From the NCBI RefSeq assembly GCF_000425145.1, contig NZ_KE384312.1, positions 62,001 to 126,000 of the forward strand: DNA of 64,000 nucleotides, in the 5' to 3' direction. A program made the position numbers and the translations under genes. Source of the DNA: Pedobacter glucosidilyticus DSM 23534. Its GTDB lineage: Bacteria; Bacteroidota; Bacteroidia; Sphingobacteriales; Sphingobacteriaceae. Every line of letters starts with the position of its first letter. Within the stretch, counting starts at the first letter, position 1. Below, piece by piece: positions 55,717 through 64,000 of this stretch. The notes below the pieces were generated by a model. That model was given only the letters and a program-made list of their open reading frames with translations, had not been told where the DNA came from and made no database searches.

Positions 55717-57012
55717 ATGACAGATACTACTTTTAAGCCATCTAAAATGCGCTGGGTCATGATAGGCTTTGCGTTTTTAGCAACCGTTTTAAATTATATA
55801 GACCGTTTGGCTTTTAATTATTTAAGTGCCGAGGGAGCCTTAAGGGAAATCATTCCAGATGATGCTTTTGGATATATTACCACTGCATTTTTTGTGGCTT
55901 ATATGGTTTCTAACGGTTTTTCTGGCTTTGCTATAGACAAGTTGGGAACTAAATTAGGTTATGCTATCTGCATGGCCTTTTGGACTACCTCCGCTATGTT
56001 ACACGCATTAGCAAGGTTACCTTGGCATTTTGGTTTAGCTCGTTTCTTTTTGGGCATAGGCGAAGCAGGTAACTGGCCAGCGGCTATTAAATTAACCAGC
56101 GAGTGGTTCCCACAAAGCGAGCGTTCTACCGCATCGGGTATTTTTAATAGTGGTTCTGCTATAGGTGCTGTAGTTGCACCACCATTAATTGCCTTTTTAG
56201 GTACTGTATATGGCTGGAAAGCAACATTTATCATCGTAGGTTCTTTAGGCTATATATGGCTTATTGCATTTTGGTTTACTTATTATACCCCCAAACAAGC
56301 TCTAGAAGAAACCAAATTAAGAACCATCCCCGCTAAAAAACTCATCAAAAACAAATTTGTATTGGGTTTTACTTTATCTAAAGTACTGATGGATCCTGTG
56401 TGGTATTTCATAACCTTTTGGATTGGGCGGTATTTGGTTGATGTACACGGTTGGGATTTAGCCATGATTGGCTGGTTTGCCATGATACCCTTTATCTCTG
56501 CCGATTTTGGTAATATTTTAGGAGGCTTATTTACTCAAACCTTAATTAAAAGAGGCATGCCAGTACCTAGAGCCAGAAAATTAGCCGTTACCATCTTCGG
56601 TTTGATGACGGCTGGCTCATTAATATTAGGTCCGTTGATTATCACCTCGCCAGCAATTGCAATAGCTGTTTTAGCAGTAGCGGGTTTTGGCTACTCTTCT
56701 TACACCGCTAACTCTATGGCTTTCCCTGCTGATGTTGTTCCAAAAAATGCAACAGCTTCTGTTTGGGGTTTGGCAAGTGTTGGTTCTGGTTTAGGAGGCG
56801 CTATTTTTCAATCTATATCTGGTGTAACGGTTAAGAATTTTTCTGATGCATACGGCTACTCATCGGCATACAATACGGTTTTCATAGGTTATGGCGTATT
56901 AGCACTTTTAGGCTTATGTGTAGTGTTATTTGTTATAGGGCCTTTGGTAAGAGACGAAGAATTACATGCTTATGTAAATCAGGATAATCTTCAAGAAAAT
57001 CAATCAAATTAA
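55717..57012 (+). CDS. MFS transporter, hexuronate/galactonate (ExuT/DgoT) type
   Basis: This 431-residue inner-membrane protein has about 12 predicted membrane segments and belongs to the anion:cation symporter subgroup that imports hexuronates, glucarate or galactonate. N-terminal NYIDRLAFNYL (26-36) and the motif-A-like DKLGTKLGYAI (73-83) are characteristic, as is the FFLGIGEAGNWPAAIK segment (109-124). Its position just before fucU, dgoA, dgoD and dgoK suggests galactonate or galactose-derived acid import, but galacturonate (made by region 1) is an equally reasonable substrate. Confidence 0.9.
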   Translation: MTDTTFKPSKMRWVMIGFAFLATVLNYIDRLAFNYLSAEGALREIIPDDAFGYITTAFFVAYMVSNGFSGFAIDKLGTKLGYAICMAFWTTSAMLHALARLPWHFGLARFFLGIGEAGNWPAAIKLTSEWFPQSERSTASGIFNSGSAIGAVVAPPLIAFLGTVYGWKATFIIVGSLGYIWLIAFWFTYYTPKQALEETKLRTIPAKKLIKNKFVLGFTLSKVLMDPVWYFITFWIGRYLVDVHGWDLAMIGWFAMIPFISADFGNILGGLFTQTLIKRGMPVPRARKLAVTIFGLMTAGSLILGPLIITSPAIAIAVLAVAGFGYSSYTANSMAFPADVVPKNATASVWGLASVGSGLGGAIFQSISGVTVKNFSDAYGYSSAYNTVFIGYGVLALLGLCVVLFVIGPLVRDEELHAYVNQDNLQENQSN

Positions 57013-57019
57013 ATTTGCC

Positions 57020-57442
57020 ATGTTAAAAACACAACTACTACACCCCGAGATATTAATGGAATTAGGCCGAAATGGACATGGCGCTAAAATTTTAATTTCT
57101 GATGGTAACTTTCCAGTAAATACCTGTACGCCACAAACAGCAAAAAAGGTTTACTTAAATCTTACTCCCGGAGTTTTAAATGTTATTGATGTATTAAAAG
57201 TAATCAAAAACTTCATACCGGTAGAAAAAGCTTACATCATGCAACCACCAGATGAAACACCACAACCTATCCATCATGAATTTAAACAAATTCTTGATGA
57301 GGATACGCCATTTGAAGTGCTTAAAAGGTACGAGTTTTATGATATTGCCAAAACGCCTGATGTTTGTTTAGCTATTGCTACTGCAGAGGTTAGAAGATTT
57401 GCCAATATCATTTTAGAAATAGGAGTTATTAGGCCTGAATAA
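57020..57442 (+). CDS. fucU: RbsD/FucU-family sugar mutarotase
   Basis: This 140-residue cytoplasmic protein of the FucU/RbsD family interconverts anomers of L-fucose (FucU) or furanose/pyranose forms of ribose (RbsD). GRNGHGAKILISDGNFP (16-32) contains the conserved His/Asp pair and the C-terminal FANIILEIGVI ends like FucU. The 140-residue length fits FucU rather than the usual RbsD. It is the second mutarotase of the unit (see the DUF718 protein). It lies 7 bp after the transporter gene and 9 bp before dgoA. Confidence 0.87.
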   Translation: MLKTQLLHPEILMELGRNGHGAKILISDGNFPVNTCTPQTAKKVYLNLTPGVLNVIDVLKVIKNFIPVEKAYIMQPPDETPQPIHHEFKQILDEDTPFEVLKRYEFYDIAKTPDVCLAIATAEVRRFANIILEIGVIRPE

Positions 57443-57451
57443 ATCAACAAC

Positions 57452-58075
57452 ATGCAAACATTACATCATATATATCAACATAAAATAGTAGCCATTATCA
57501 GAGGCGTTTCCGCCGATAAAGCTAAGGATGTGGCTTTTGCTTTAGCAGATGGAGGTGTGAAAATTTTAGAAATCACCCTAAACTCACCAAAAGCCTTACA
57601 AGTTATAGAACAACTGGCAGATAGTATTGGAGACCAAGTTTTAATAGGCGCAGGTACTGTATTAGATCCTGAATCTGCTAGAGCAGCAATTTACGCTGGG
57701 GCAAAATTTATTTTATCGCCAACGGTAAATATCGATACCATACACATGACCAGAAGACATGGTGCGGTAAGTATTCCTGGGGCATACACACCTACAGAAA
57801 TTCTAAATGCTTATGCCTGGGGCGGCGATATTGTGAAAGTTTTTCCAGCAAGCGCAGGTGTAGCCTATATCAAAGATGTAAAAGGGCCTTTGCCACAAAT
57901 TCCTATTATGCCAACTGGAGGTGTAGGTTTAGATAATATCAAAGAGTTTAAGAAAATTGGTGCTGTGGCTTATGGTATTGGCAGTTCTTTGGTTGATGCT
58001 AAGCAAACCATCAATGATGAATATTTAAAACAATTGAGCTTAAAAGCGAAGCAGTTTATAGATGCTGTTCAATAA
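57452..58075 (+). CDS. dgoA: 2-Keto-3-deoxy-6-phosphogalactonate/gluconate aldolase
   Basis: This 207-residue class I aldolase of the KDPG/KDPGal family cleaves the phosphorylated keto-deoxy acid to pyruvate and glyceraldehyde-3-phosphate. Arg17 (IIRGV), Glu40 (ILEITLNSP) and Schiff-base Lys129 (IVKVFPAS) are present, as is the phosphate loop PTGGV (154-158). Length matches E. coli DgoA (205). Synteny with dgoD and dgoK favours the galactonate role, but such aldolases often also process KDPG, so it could serve the galacturonate pathway of region 1. Confidence 0.9.
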   Translation: MQTLHHIYQHKIVAIIRGVSADKAKDVAFALADGGVKILEITLNSPKALQVIEQLADSIGDQVLIGAGTVLDPESARAAIYAGAKFILSPTVNIDTIHMTRRHGAVSIPGAYTPTEILNAYAWGGDIVKVFPASAGVAYIKDVKGPLPQIPIMPTGGVGLDNIKEFKKIGAVAYGIGSSLVDAKQTINDEYLKQLSLKAKQFIDAVQ

Positions 58076-58089
58076 TATCCATATTTAAA

Positions 58090-59238
58090 ATGAAAATTAC
58101 AGGTTACGAATTATATCAGGTTCCACCAAGATGGTTATTTCTTAAAATAGAAACCAGTGAAGGTATTGTAGGTTGGGGCGAGCCCGTTGTGGAAGGTAAA
58201 GCAGCTACAGTTAAAGCCGCTGTTATAGAATTAATGGAAGGCCTAATCGGTAAGGATCCTCAAAATATAGAAGACCATTGGAATATGATGTACCGGGCAG
58301 GTTTTTATCGTGGTGGCCCTATTTTAATGAGTGCCATTGCTGGTATAGACCAAGCACTTTGGGATATAAAAGGTAAATTCTATAATGCACCAATTTATCA
58401 ACTATTAGGTGGTAAAGCTCGTGATACCATGAAGGTTTACTCATGGATTGGTGGCGACCGCCCGGCTGAAGTAGGCACTGCCGCCAAAGAAATGATAGAC
58501 AAAGGCTTCAAAGCAGTAAAAATGAATGCTACCGAAGAGCTTCAAATTATAGATACTTATGATAAAATAGATGCCGCTATAGCTCGTATTGCCGCTGTTA
58601 GGGAAGCTGTTGGTCCGGCGGTTGGTATAGGTATAGATTTTCATGGTAGGGTACACAAACCTATGGCTAAAATTTTAGCCAAAGAGCTAGAGGCTTACAG
58701 GCCGATGTTTATTGAAGAACCTGTTTTACCAGAAAATAACGAAGCATTAAGAGAAATTGTTAACCTAACCTCTATTCCTATCGCAACTGGAGAGCGTATG
58801 TTTTCTAGATGGCAGTTTAAAGATTTATTAATAGGTGGTTATGCAGATATCATTCAGCCCGATTTATCCCACGCAGGTGGTATAACAGAGTGTAAGAAAA
58901 TATTCTCTATGGCTGAGGCTTTTGATGTTGCCGTTGCGCCACATTGCCCATTAGGGCCTATTGCTTTAGCAGCCTGTTTACAAGTAGATGCCACCAGCTA
59001 CAATGCTTTTATTCAAGAGCAAAGTTTGGGTATCCATTATAATCAGGGTAGTGATATTTTAGATTATATCGTTGATAAAAATGTGTTTAAATACGAGGAT
59101 GGTTATGTTAAAATACCAGACGGACCAGGCCTCGGGATAGAAATAAATGAAGACCACGTAAAAGCTATGGCTAAAATTGGGCACAACTGGAAAAATCCGG
59201 TTTGGCGCCATCAGGACGGCAGTATAGCAGAGTGGTAA
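58090..59238 (+). CDS. dgoD: D-galactonate dehydratase
   Basis: This 382-residue enolase-superfamily enzyme converts D-galactonate to 2-keto-3-deoxy-D-galactonate. Length and residue numbering coincide with E. coli DgoD: Asp183 and His185 in IDFHGR, Glu209 in IEEPV, Glu235 in GERMFSR and His285 in APHCPLGP. The [19 protein letters not shown] segment (67-85) is nearly identical to what I recall of the E. coli protein, making L-fuconate or other acid-sugar dehydratase roles less likely. It is encoded 14 bp after dgoA. Confidence 0.95.
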   Translation: MKITGYELYQVPPRWLFLKIETSEGIVGWGEPVVEGKAATVKAAVIELMEGLIGKDPQNIEDHWNMMYRAGFYRGGPILMSAIAGIDQALWDIKGKFYNAPIYQLLGGKARDTMKVYSWIGGDRPAEVGTAAKEMIDKGFKAVKMNATEELQIIDTYDKIDAAIARIAAVREAVGPAVGIGIDFHGRVHKPMAKILAKELEAYRPMFIEEPVLPENNEALREIVNLTSIPIATGERMFSRWQFKDLLIGGYADIIQPDLSHAGGITECKKIFSMAEAFDVAVAPHCPLGPIALAACLQVDATSYNAFIQEQSLGIHYNQGSDILDYIVDKNVFKYEDGYVKIPDGPGLGIEINEDHVKAMAKIGHNWKNPVWRHQDGSIAEW

Positions 59239-59368
59239 TCATTAAAAGATAAAAAGAAGGAGTCATAAGCGTTCATTGTTTGAAGGGTGTATTCATTGGT
59301 TTGGTTTAATAAATCTTCTTTCAGAAAGATGTGCATTTTTGATTTCCTTCTTTTCTTAATTCTCCTAC

Positions 59369-60331
59369 ATGAATAATTTGTTTTTAAGTTGCGACTGGGG
59401 TACATCATCTTTCAGACTACGTTTGGTAGATGCTTACGGTTTAAAGGTTTTAGCAGAAGTAAGCAATGCCGAAGGTAATGCTAGCTTATTCCAGAAATGG
59501 AAAGCCGCTGGAGCTGATACTGATAGAAGAACAGACTTTTATCTATCCTTTTTAGAGGAAAATATAGATAAAATAAGTTCAGAATTTGGTAAAAGCTTAG
59601 ATGGCCGTCCTATCATCATCTCTGGTATGGCATCTTCTACAGTAGGCATGCAGGAGGTACCTTATAAAGAGCTTCCATTCTCTTTAAACGGTGCCGATTT
59701 AAAAACTGTTCATTTTTCTGCTACCTCAAATTTTCCGCATCCCTTTACCCTAGTTTCAGGTGTTTGCTCTACAGATGATGTAATCAGAGGCGAAGAAATA
59801 CAACTAGTAGGTTGCCAGCCCGATAAGAGAATTAAAGAACAGGTTTTTATTATTCCGGGTACACATTCTAAACACGTTTTTACTGTTGATGATAAAGCTG
59901 TAGGCTTCTGTACTTACATGACGGGCGAACTTTTTAGCTTATTAAGCACCCAAAGTATTTTAGCAACAACAGTAGAAAAGCAAGGTGTTTTAGCAGATGA
60001 AGACAATGCCAAAAGCTTTAAACAAGGTGTTTTAGATAGTTTTAAAGCCAATTTACTGCATGCCATGTTTTGGGTAAGAACCAACCAACTGTTTAATAAG
60101 TTTAGTAAAGAGAGCAATTACTATTATTTAAGTGGCTTGTTAATTGGTGCAGAATTAAAAGAATTAAAAGGAACGGATAAAGCTATAACCTTATTGGCTT
60201 CCGGTATTTTAAGCGAGAGTTATTTATGTGCTTTGGAAGCCCTTGATTTGACCAAGCAAGTATCACAAAAAAGTATAGATGAAGCTATCATAAATGGGCA
60301 CTACCAGCTATATATGCTCCATTATCAATAG
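59369..60331 (+). CDS. dgoK: 2-Keto-3-deoxygalactonate kinase
   Basis: This 320-residue kinase of the ASKHA-related DgoK family phosphorylates 2-keto-3-deoxygalactonate at position 6. The N-terminal LSCDWGTSSFRLRLVDA (6-22) is the phosphate-binding motif, GEEIQLVGC and FIIPGTHSKHVF lie in the middle, and LSGLLIGAELKEL near the C-terminus is family-typical. It completes dgoA-dgoD-dgoK. A 130-bp gap with a long-range inverted repeat separates it from dgoD. Confidence 0.92.
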   Translation: MNNLFLSCDWGTSSFRLRLVDAYGLKVLAEVSNAEGNASLFQKWKAAGADTDRRTDFYLSFLEENIDKISSEFGKSLDGRPIIISGMASSTVGMQEVPYKELPFSLNGADLKTVHFSATSNFPHPFTLVSGVCSTDDVIRGEEIQLVGCQPDKRIKEQVFIIPGTHSKHVFTVDDKAVGFCTYMTGELFSLLSTQSILATTVEKQGVLADEDNAKSFKQGVLDSFKANLLHAMFWVRTNQLFNKFSKESNYYYLSGLLIGAELKELKGTDKAITLLASGILSESYLCALEALDLTKQVSQKSIDEAIINGHYQLYMLHYQ

Positions 60332-60364
60332 AAAATACTTACTTTCATCGGCAAAATAAGATGA

Positions 60365-61366
60365 ATGATATTTAAAGCTCGCTACTGTTTGGTTTTAATA
60401 GGTCTCATTTGTTCCTCCTTTATGCCCAGCCAAAGGGTGGTGGAAACTTACGAAATCAAAGGCTATACCCAAGGTACAACCTATAGCATAAAGTATTACG
60501 CATCTAAAGCTTTAATTGCTGAAGCAGAAATTGAAGCTATTTTAGCCGAATTAAATCAATCTTTATCGGTTTATCATGATACATCACTCATCAGCCAGTT
60601 TAACCAAAGCAAAAGAGGCGTAGTATTAGATAAGCATTTGAAAAAAGTGGTAAACGAAGCTCAGAAAGTAGCTAAAGCCTCTAACGGAGCCTTTGACATC
60701 ACCGTTTTTCCTTTAGTAGAGGCATGGGGTTTTTTAGGGAAACCCAAACAGTCTTTACCAGATAGCCTAACAGTAAAAAAAATACTAAAAAATGTAGGGT
60801 ATCAGCAATTAATCCTTAAAAAGGATAGCCTAATCAAAAGTAATCCTGCTGTAAAAATAGATGTAAACGGTATAGCACAAGGCTATTCGGTAGATATTCT
60901 TGCCGATTTTTTAGAGCAAAGAGGTATCAAAAGATATATTGTAGAAATAGGTGGCGAATTAAGAATGAAAGGAAAAAAGCCTGATGGTTCTTATCCTAAA
61001 ATTGGTATAGAAGCCCCCAATCTACAGGAAACAGCCTTTCAAAAAATCATCATCCCTAAAAAAGGAGCTATCACCACATCCGGAAGCTACCGTAAATTTG
61101 TAGAGACCAAAGGTTTAAAGCAAACACACTTGATTGATACCAAAACTGGTTATTCTATCAAAAGTAAAAATATCAGTGTGACGGTTTATGCTAAAACCGC
61201 TATGCTGGCAGATGCTTATGATAATGTTTTAATGGGTATGGATGTAGCAGAAGCTCTTCACTTTTTAAAAAAACATCCAGAGTTGGAGGCCTTTTTTATT
61301 TACCAACAGCAAGGTCTGCTAAAAGATACCGCTACAACTGGATTTTACAAGCTCCTAGCGCCTTAA
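60365..61366 (+). CDS. apbE: FAD:protein FMN transferase
   Basis: This 333-residue exported flavin transferase covalently attaches FMN to Thr/Ser of target proteins such as Na+-NQR or flavin-based extracellular reductases. Motifs are DVNGIAQGY (166-174), TTSGSYRKF (237-245) and HLIDTKTGY (255-263), with an N-terminal hydrophobic signal; Cys16 is not in a canonical lipobox. No FMN-acceptor partner is obvious in the window. It lies 33 bp after dgoK and may be co-transcribed, though its link to sugar use is unclear. Confidence 0.92.
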   Translation: MIFKARYCLVLIGLICSSFMPSQRVVETYEIKGYTQGTTYSIKYYASKALIAEAEIEAILAELNQSLSVYHDTSLISQFNQSKRGVVLDKHLKKVVNEAQKVAKASNGAFDITVFPLVEAWGFLGKPKQSLPDSLTVKKILKNVGYQQLILKKDSLIKSNPAVKIDVNGIAQGYSVDILADFLEQRGIKRYIVEIGGELRMKGKKPDGSYPKIGIEAPNLQETAFQKIIIPKKGAITTSGSYRKFVETKGLKQTHLIDTKTGYSIKSKNISVTVYAKTAMLADAYDNVLMGMDVAEALHFLKKHPELEAFFIYQQQGLLKDTATTGFYKLLAP

Positions 61367-61768
61367 TTGACTATAAGTTATGTTGTTTTCTTTAGCCAAG
61401 AAAGCGTGTGTATCATGATGTCTAAATCTATAGCTAACAGGGTACTAACAGGGTGCTAACAGGGTCATAACAGGGTTGTTATAAGGTTAGTTACCCTGTT
61501 ATATTCCTATAAATACCCTGTTATTTACTTATTAATTCCTAATAAATACCCGATATGGCTCTTTCTTGGACTTTTATAGAAGATGCTACTTAACAGTTTT
61601 CTAAATAAATGGGCTGTAGGTCTAGGTAATGAGATGGATGAAGGGGTGTTTCCTATTCAAAATCGGGTGTAATTTATATCAATCTATTTAACTCATACTA
61701 ACAAATCGAATTAGTATTTATAGGTTTACATAACCAATTAAACCAATTGTAAACTAATTAATTTTCGT
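61367..61768. promoter_or_regulatory. 402-bp intergenic region upstream of susC-like gene
   Basis: This gap contains the phased TAACAGGGT array (listed separately), an inverted repeat ATACTAA-N9-TTAGTAT (61695-61717), a -7-like box TAGGTTTA (61721-61728) and the leader motif TAACCAATTAA (61731-61741) before the susC start. The inverted repeat sits about where the -33 element should be, as an operator would. I see no gene in it. Confidence 0.55.
61435..61523. repeat. Phased direct/inverted repeat array, unit TAACAGGGT
   Basis: Four exact copies of TAACAGGGT start at 61435, 61446, 61457 and 61468 (11-bp period), with a degenerate fifth at 61479. Two inverted copies, ACCCTGTTA, occupy 61493-61501 and 61515-61523, 22 bp apart. 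The arms 61446-61476 and 61493-61523 pair in register at 24 of 31 positions about one centre. Confidence 0.92.
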
Positions 61769-64000
61769 ATGAAGTTTTATACCCTTTTATTATTGATGTT
61801 AATTTCATCGAGTGTCTTAGTGGCACAAAATGTCATTAGCGGAAAAGTTGTTTCTGATGATGACAAAGAACCTTTGCCTGGTGTAGCTGTTAAAGTTTAT
61901 AATACAGATAGGAGTACAGTAACCCAATTAGATGGATCTTTTAAAATTAATGCTCAGCCGACTGATATTCTTGTTTTTTCTTTTGTGGGTTTTGAAAGTA
62001 GGAATATCACAGTAGGAAATCAAAAAGTCATTAATGTAAGTTTAAAATTATCTACAACCTTATTAGATGAAATTGCTGTAGTAGGTTACGGTACTCAAAA
62101 GAAAATTAATTTAACTGGTTCTGTTCAAACTTTAAGGTTGGATAGCGCTGTTAATGTCCCTGTTACCAATACTGCCCAATTAATGTATGGGAAGTTTTCT
62201 GGTGTGCAACTAACCCAAGGTAGTGGTTTGGCTGGTGAAGATGGTTCAAATATCAATATTAGAGGATTAGGAACTTTTGGAAACTCAGCACCCTTAGTGG
62301 TGATTGATGGTATGCAGTTTGAAGGATTGGCTGAATTTAACCGATTAGCCCCATCAGACATCGAGTCTATAACTGTTTTAAAAGACGCTTCTGCTGGTGC
62401 CATTTATGGTGCTAGAGGCGCAAATGGTGTAATAGTAATTACTACTAAGCAAGGCGATGGAAACACATTTAAATTGGAATATAATAATTTTGTAGGTTTA
62501 CAAGAAGCTACCGTTGTTCCTGAGTTTTTAGATTCTTACAACTACGCAATTTTAAATAACGAGAAATTTAAAAATTTAGCAAACGGTGGAACATTTGCAC
62601 CAAGATACACTGATGAGCAAGTTCAGTTAATTTTAACAGGATCTGATCCATTTAGATTTGCAAACACCAATTGGGCAAAATCATCACTTCAACAAGCTCT
62701 TTTACAAAACCATTTTATAGCAATCTCAGGAGGAAAGGGCGATACCAGATACAGAATGTCTTTAGGCTATTTAACTCAAGATGCGATTGTTAAAGGTGAT
62801 TTCGAAACTGACAGGTATAATTTTAGATTGAATGTAAATTCGAAGTTAAGAAAGTGGCTAGATATGGGGAATAATTTAGCTGCAAATTATCGTCAGATAA
62901 ATGGTCCTACTGGTGGATTGGGGGCCGTAAATGGTATAATTTCTTCTTTTGCCCGTAATGCGCCAACTATCCCTTTGATAGCTGAAAATGGAAGACCAGG
63001 ATTTCAGGATGGAGCAAGAGGAAATCAAAATGCATCATTCCCAGTAGAATTTAACTTCGTAAGATCTGGTGTTGTTGGTGATTACCGTTTAGACGATTAT
63101 GACTTTAACAATAGATCGTTTCTTAGAGCCACAATCGTGAAAAATTTAACTATAGAAACTGCCGTTACCTTAAATTTAAATTTTACAAATACTTCTGATT
63201 TTAATCCTACCAATACTGACCAAGATGACTTTGTAGTATCAACTCAATTAAACAGATTGTTAAACATTAGCTCTTTCAATTATGGTATTTTGAGCGATAA
63301 CTTATTACGTTATAATTTTAAAATTAATAAAAAGCACAACTTCAATACATTAATTGGGTACTCAACAGTTTATCGTAAAAATGATGGTTTCAGAGCTTCA
63401 TTATCTGGTTTTCCTTCAAATGCTATTCAAGAGTTCGAAGGTGGTGGTACAGCAAATCCGATAGCTGAAGGTGGTGGCGCAAATGAAAATGCTATACAAT
63501 CTATTTTTGGTCGTATTAATTATAACTTTAAAGAGAAGTATCTATTTGAATTTAACCTAAGACGAGATGGTTCTTCAAGGTTTGCTCCAGTTAACAGGTA
63601 TGCCAATTTCCCTTCTCTATCAGCAGGGTGGAATATTTTTAAAGAGGAGTTTATGTCTGGCTTAATTAAAAACGATGTTTTATCAAGCTTAAAGTTGAGA
63701 GGAAGCTGGGGTAGAACGGGGAATAATGGTATTGGAAACTATTTATTCGCTCAAACTTATAATGCAGGTTTAGATTATATTTTAGGTAATAATAATAACG
63801 TAGGAACAGTTGTTTCAGGGATAGCATTAACAAGGCTAGCCAATCCAACTATTAGATGGGAGACTACTGAACAATACGATATTGGTTTGGATGCAGCATT
63901 CTTTAAAAATAAATTGACTTTGGAGGCCGATTATTTTAATAGAAAAAGTTTTGATGTTTTATATACTAATTTCCCAGTTCCAGCAACCTTAGGGGTATCT
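61769..64000 (+). CDS. SusC/RagA-family TonB-dependent outer-membrane transporter (3' end outside window)
   Basis: This open frame of 744 codons runs to the window edge without a stop. It encodes the N-terminal part of a SusC-type transporter: signal peptide (1-20, ending VLVAQ), a carboxypeptidase-regulatory-like domain (about 21-100, with ISGKVV and LPGVAVKV), a TonB-linked segment (LDEIAVVGYGTQKK), the plug domain (about 112-230, with NIRGLGTFG, PLVVIDG and the signature SITVLKDASAGAIYGARGANG split here at residues 200-220), then barrel strands. A susD gene is expected just downstream. It is probably the first gene of a further polysaccharide utilisation locus; its substrate is unknown. 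Confidence 0.95.
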   Translation, partial: MKFYTLLLLMLISSSVLVAQNVISGKVVSDDDKEPLPGVAVKVYNTDRSTVTQLDGSFKINAQPTDILVFSFVGFESRNITVGNQKVINVSLKLSTTLLDEIAVVGYGTQKKINLTGSVQTLRLDSAVNVPVTNTAQLMYGKFSGVQLTQGSGLAGEDGSNINIRGLGTFGNSAPLVVIDGMQFEGLAEFNRLAPSDIESITVLKDASAGAIYGARGANGVIVITTKQGDGNTFKLEYNNFVGLQEATVVPEFLDSYNYAILNNEKFKNLANGGTFAPRYTDEQVQLILTGSDPFRFANTNWAKSSLQQALLQNHFIAISGGKGDTRYRMSLGYLTQDAIVKGDFETDRYNFRLNVNSKLRKWLDMGNNLAANYRQINGPTGGLGAVNGIISSFARNAPTIPLIAENGRPGFQDGARGNQNASFPVEFNFVRSGVVGDYRLDDYDFNNRSFLRATIVKNLTIETAVTLNLNFTNTSDFNPTNTDQDDFVVSTQLNRLLNISSFNYGILSDNLLRYNFKINKKHNFNTLIGYSTVYRKNDGFRASLSGFPSNAIQEFEGGGTANPIAEGGGANENAIQSIFGRINYNFKEKYLFEFNLRRDGSSRFAPVNRYANFPSLSAGWNIFKEEFMSGLIKNDVLSSLKLRGSWGRTGNNGIGNYLFAQTYNAGLDYILGNNNNVGTVVSGIALTRLANPTIRWETTEQYDIGLDAAFFKNKLTLEADYFNRKSFDVLYTNFPVPATLGVS

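Noticed and set aside
59211-59408. 65-residue - strand frame between dgoD and dgoK
   Set aside because: Low-complexity, overlaps both real genes and has no recognisable start context or homology features.
61435-61523. CRISPR array or homing-endonuclease site (TAACAGGGTAAT resembles half of an I-SceI site)
   Set aside because: Repeat units are 9 bp with 2-bp gaps, no spacers, and no cas or LAGLIDADG gene is nearby; the I-SceI likeness covers only about ten bases.

Overview
The window is AT-rich DNA from a member of the Bacteroidota, most likely a Pedobacter-like member of the Sphingobacteriaceae. The evidence is type IX secretion (T9SS) C-terminal tails, a SusC/RagA-type TonB-dependent transporter at the right edge, promoter boxes of the Bacteroidota -7 type (TAnAATTG), weak Shine-Dalgarno sequences, and protein sequences typical of that group. 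Nearly every gene serves plant cell-wall breakdown. I identified no tRNA or rRNA genes, CRISPR arrays, insertion sequences or phage genes.

Region 1 (1-23.7 kb, all + strand) is a pectin module. It runs from a truncated PL1 pectate lyase through a second PL1, two CE12 acetylesterases and a CE8 pectin methylesterase. Next come a T9SS-exported protein of unknown function, a PL9 with a T9SS tail and a 1242-residue multi-domain CE8 with a T9SS tail. After these lie a GH43, a second PL9, a third CE8, an SMP-30-like propeller, a GH28 and a GH105 lipoprotein. The cytoplasmic enzymes tagaturonate reductase (uxaB) and altronate dehydratase (uxaA) close the module. Together they de-esterify and depolymerise homogalacturonan and rhamnogalacturonan and carry galacturonate to 2-keto-3-deoxygluconate; uxaC and kdgK are not in the window. 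Three transcription units here carry the same upstream motif at a fixed distance from a -7 box.

Region 2 (23.7-26.5 kb, - strand) holds a Sua5/YrdC-type threonylcarbamoyl-AMP synthase, a secreted jelly-roll protein resembling polysaccharide lyases and an AraC-family regulator. A 437-bp intergenic region with several palindromes separates them from region 3.

Region 3 (26.9-61.4 kb, + strand) concentrates on side-chain sugars. A predicted quinoprotein dehydrogenase and a cytochrome c lead the block. They are followed by two paralogous beta-helix proteins of unknown activity flanking a GH2 and two GH95 enzymes, then GH31, GH88, GH29, GH28, a GH43-like propeller, a PQQ-like propeller, a second jelly-roll protein, a tandem GH29 pair and a third, divergent GH95. 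Interleaved with or following these are a DUF718 mutarotase, an SDR dehydrogenase, an ExuT/DgoT-type transporter, a FucU-type mutarotase and the galactonate genes dgoA, dgoD and dgoK; apbE follows. The enzymes would release mainly L-fucose, galactose and unsaturated uronic acids. The metabolic genes supply a De Ley-Doudoroff route for galactose or galactonate.

Region 4 (61.4-64.0 kb) contains a striking phased repeat array (TAACAGGGT every 11 bp, then inverted copies) and the first 744 codons of a susC-like gene, probably the start of another polysaccharide utilisation locus. No SusC/SusD pair lies among the roughly 60 kb of enzymes to its left.
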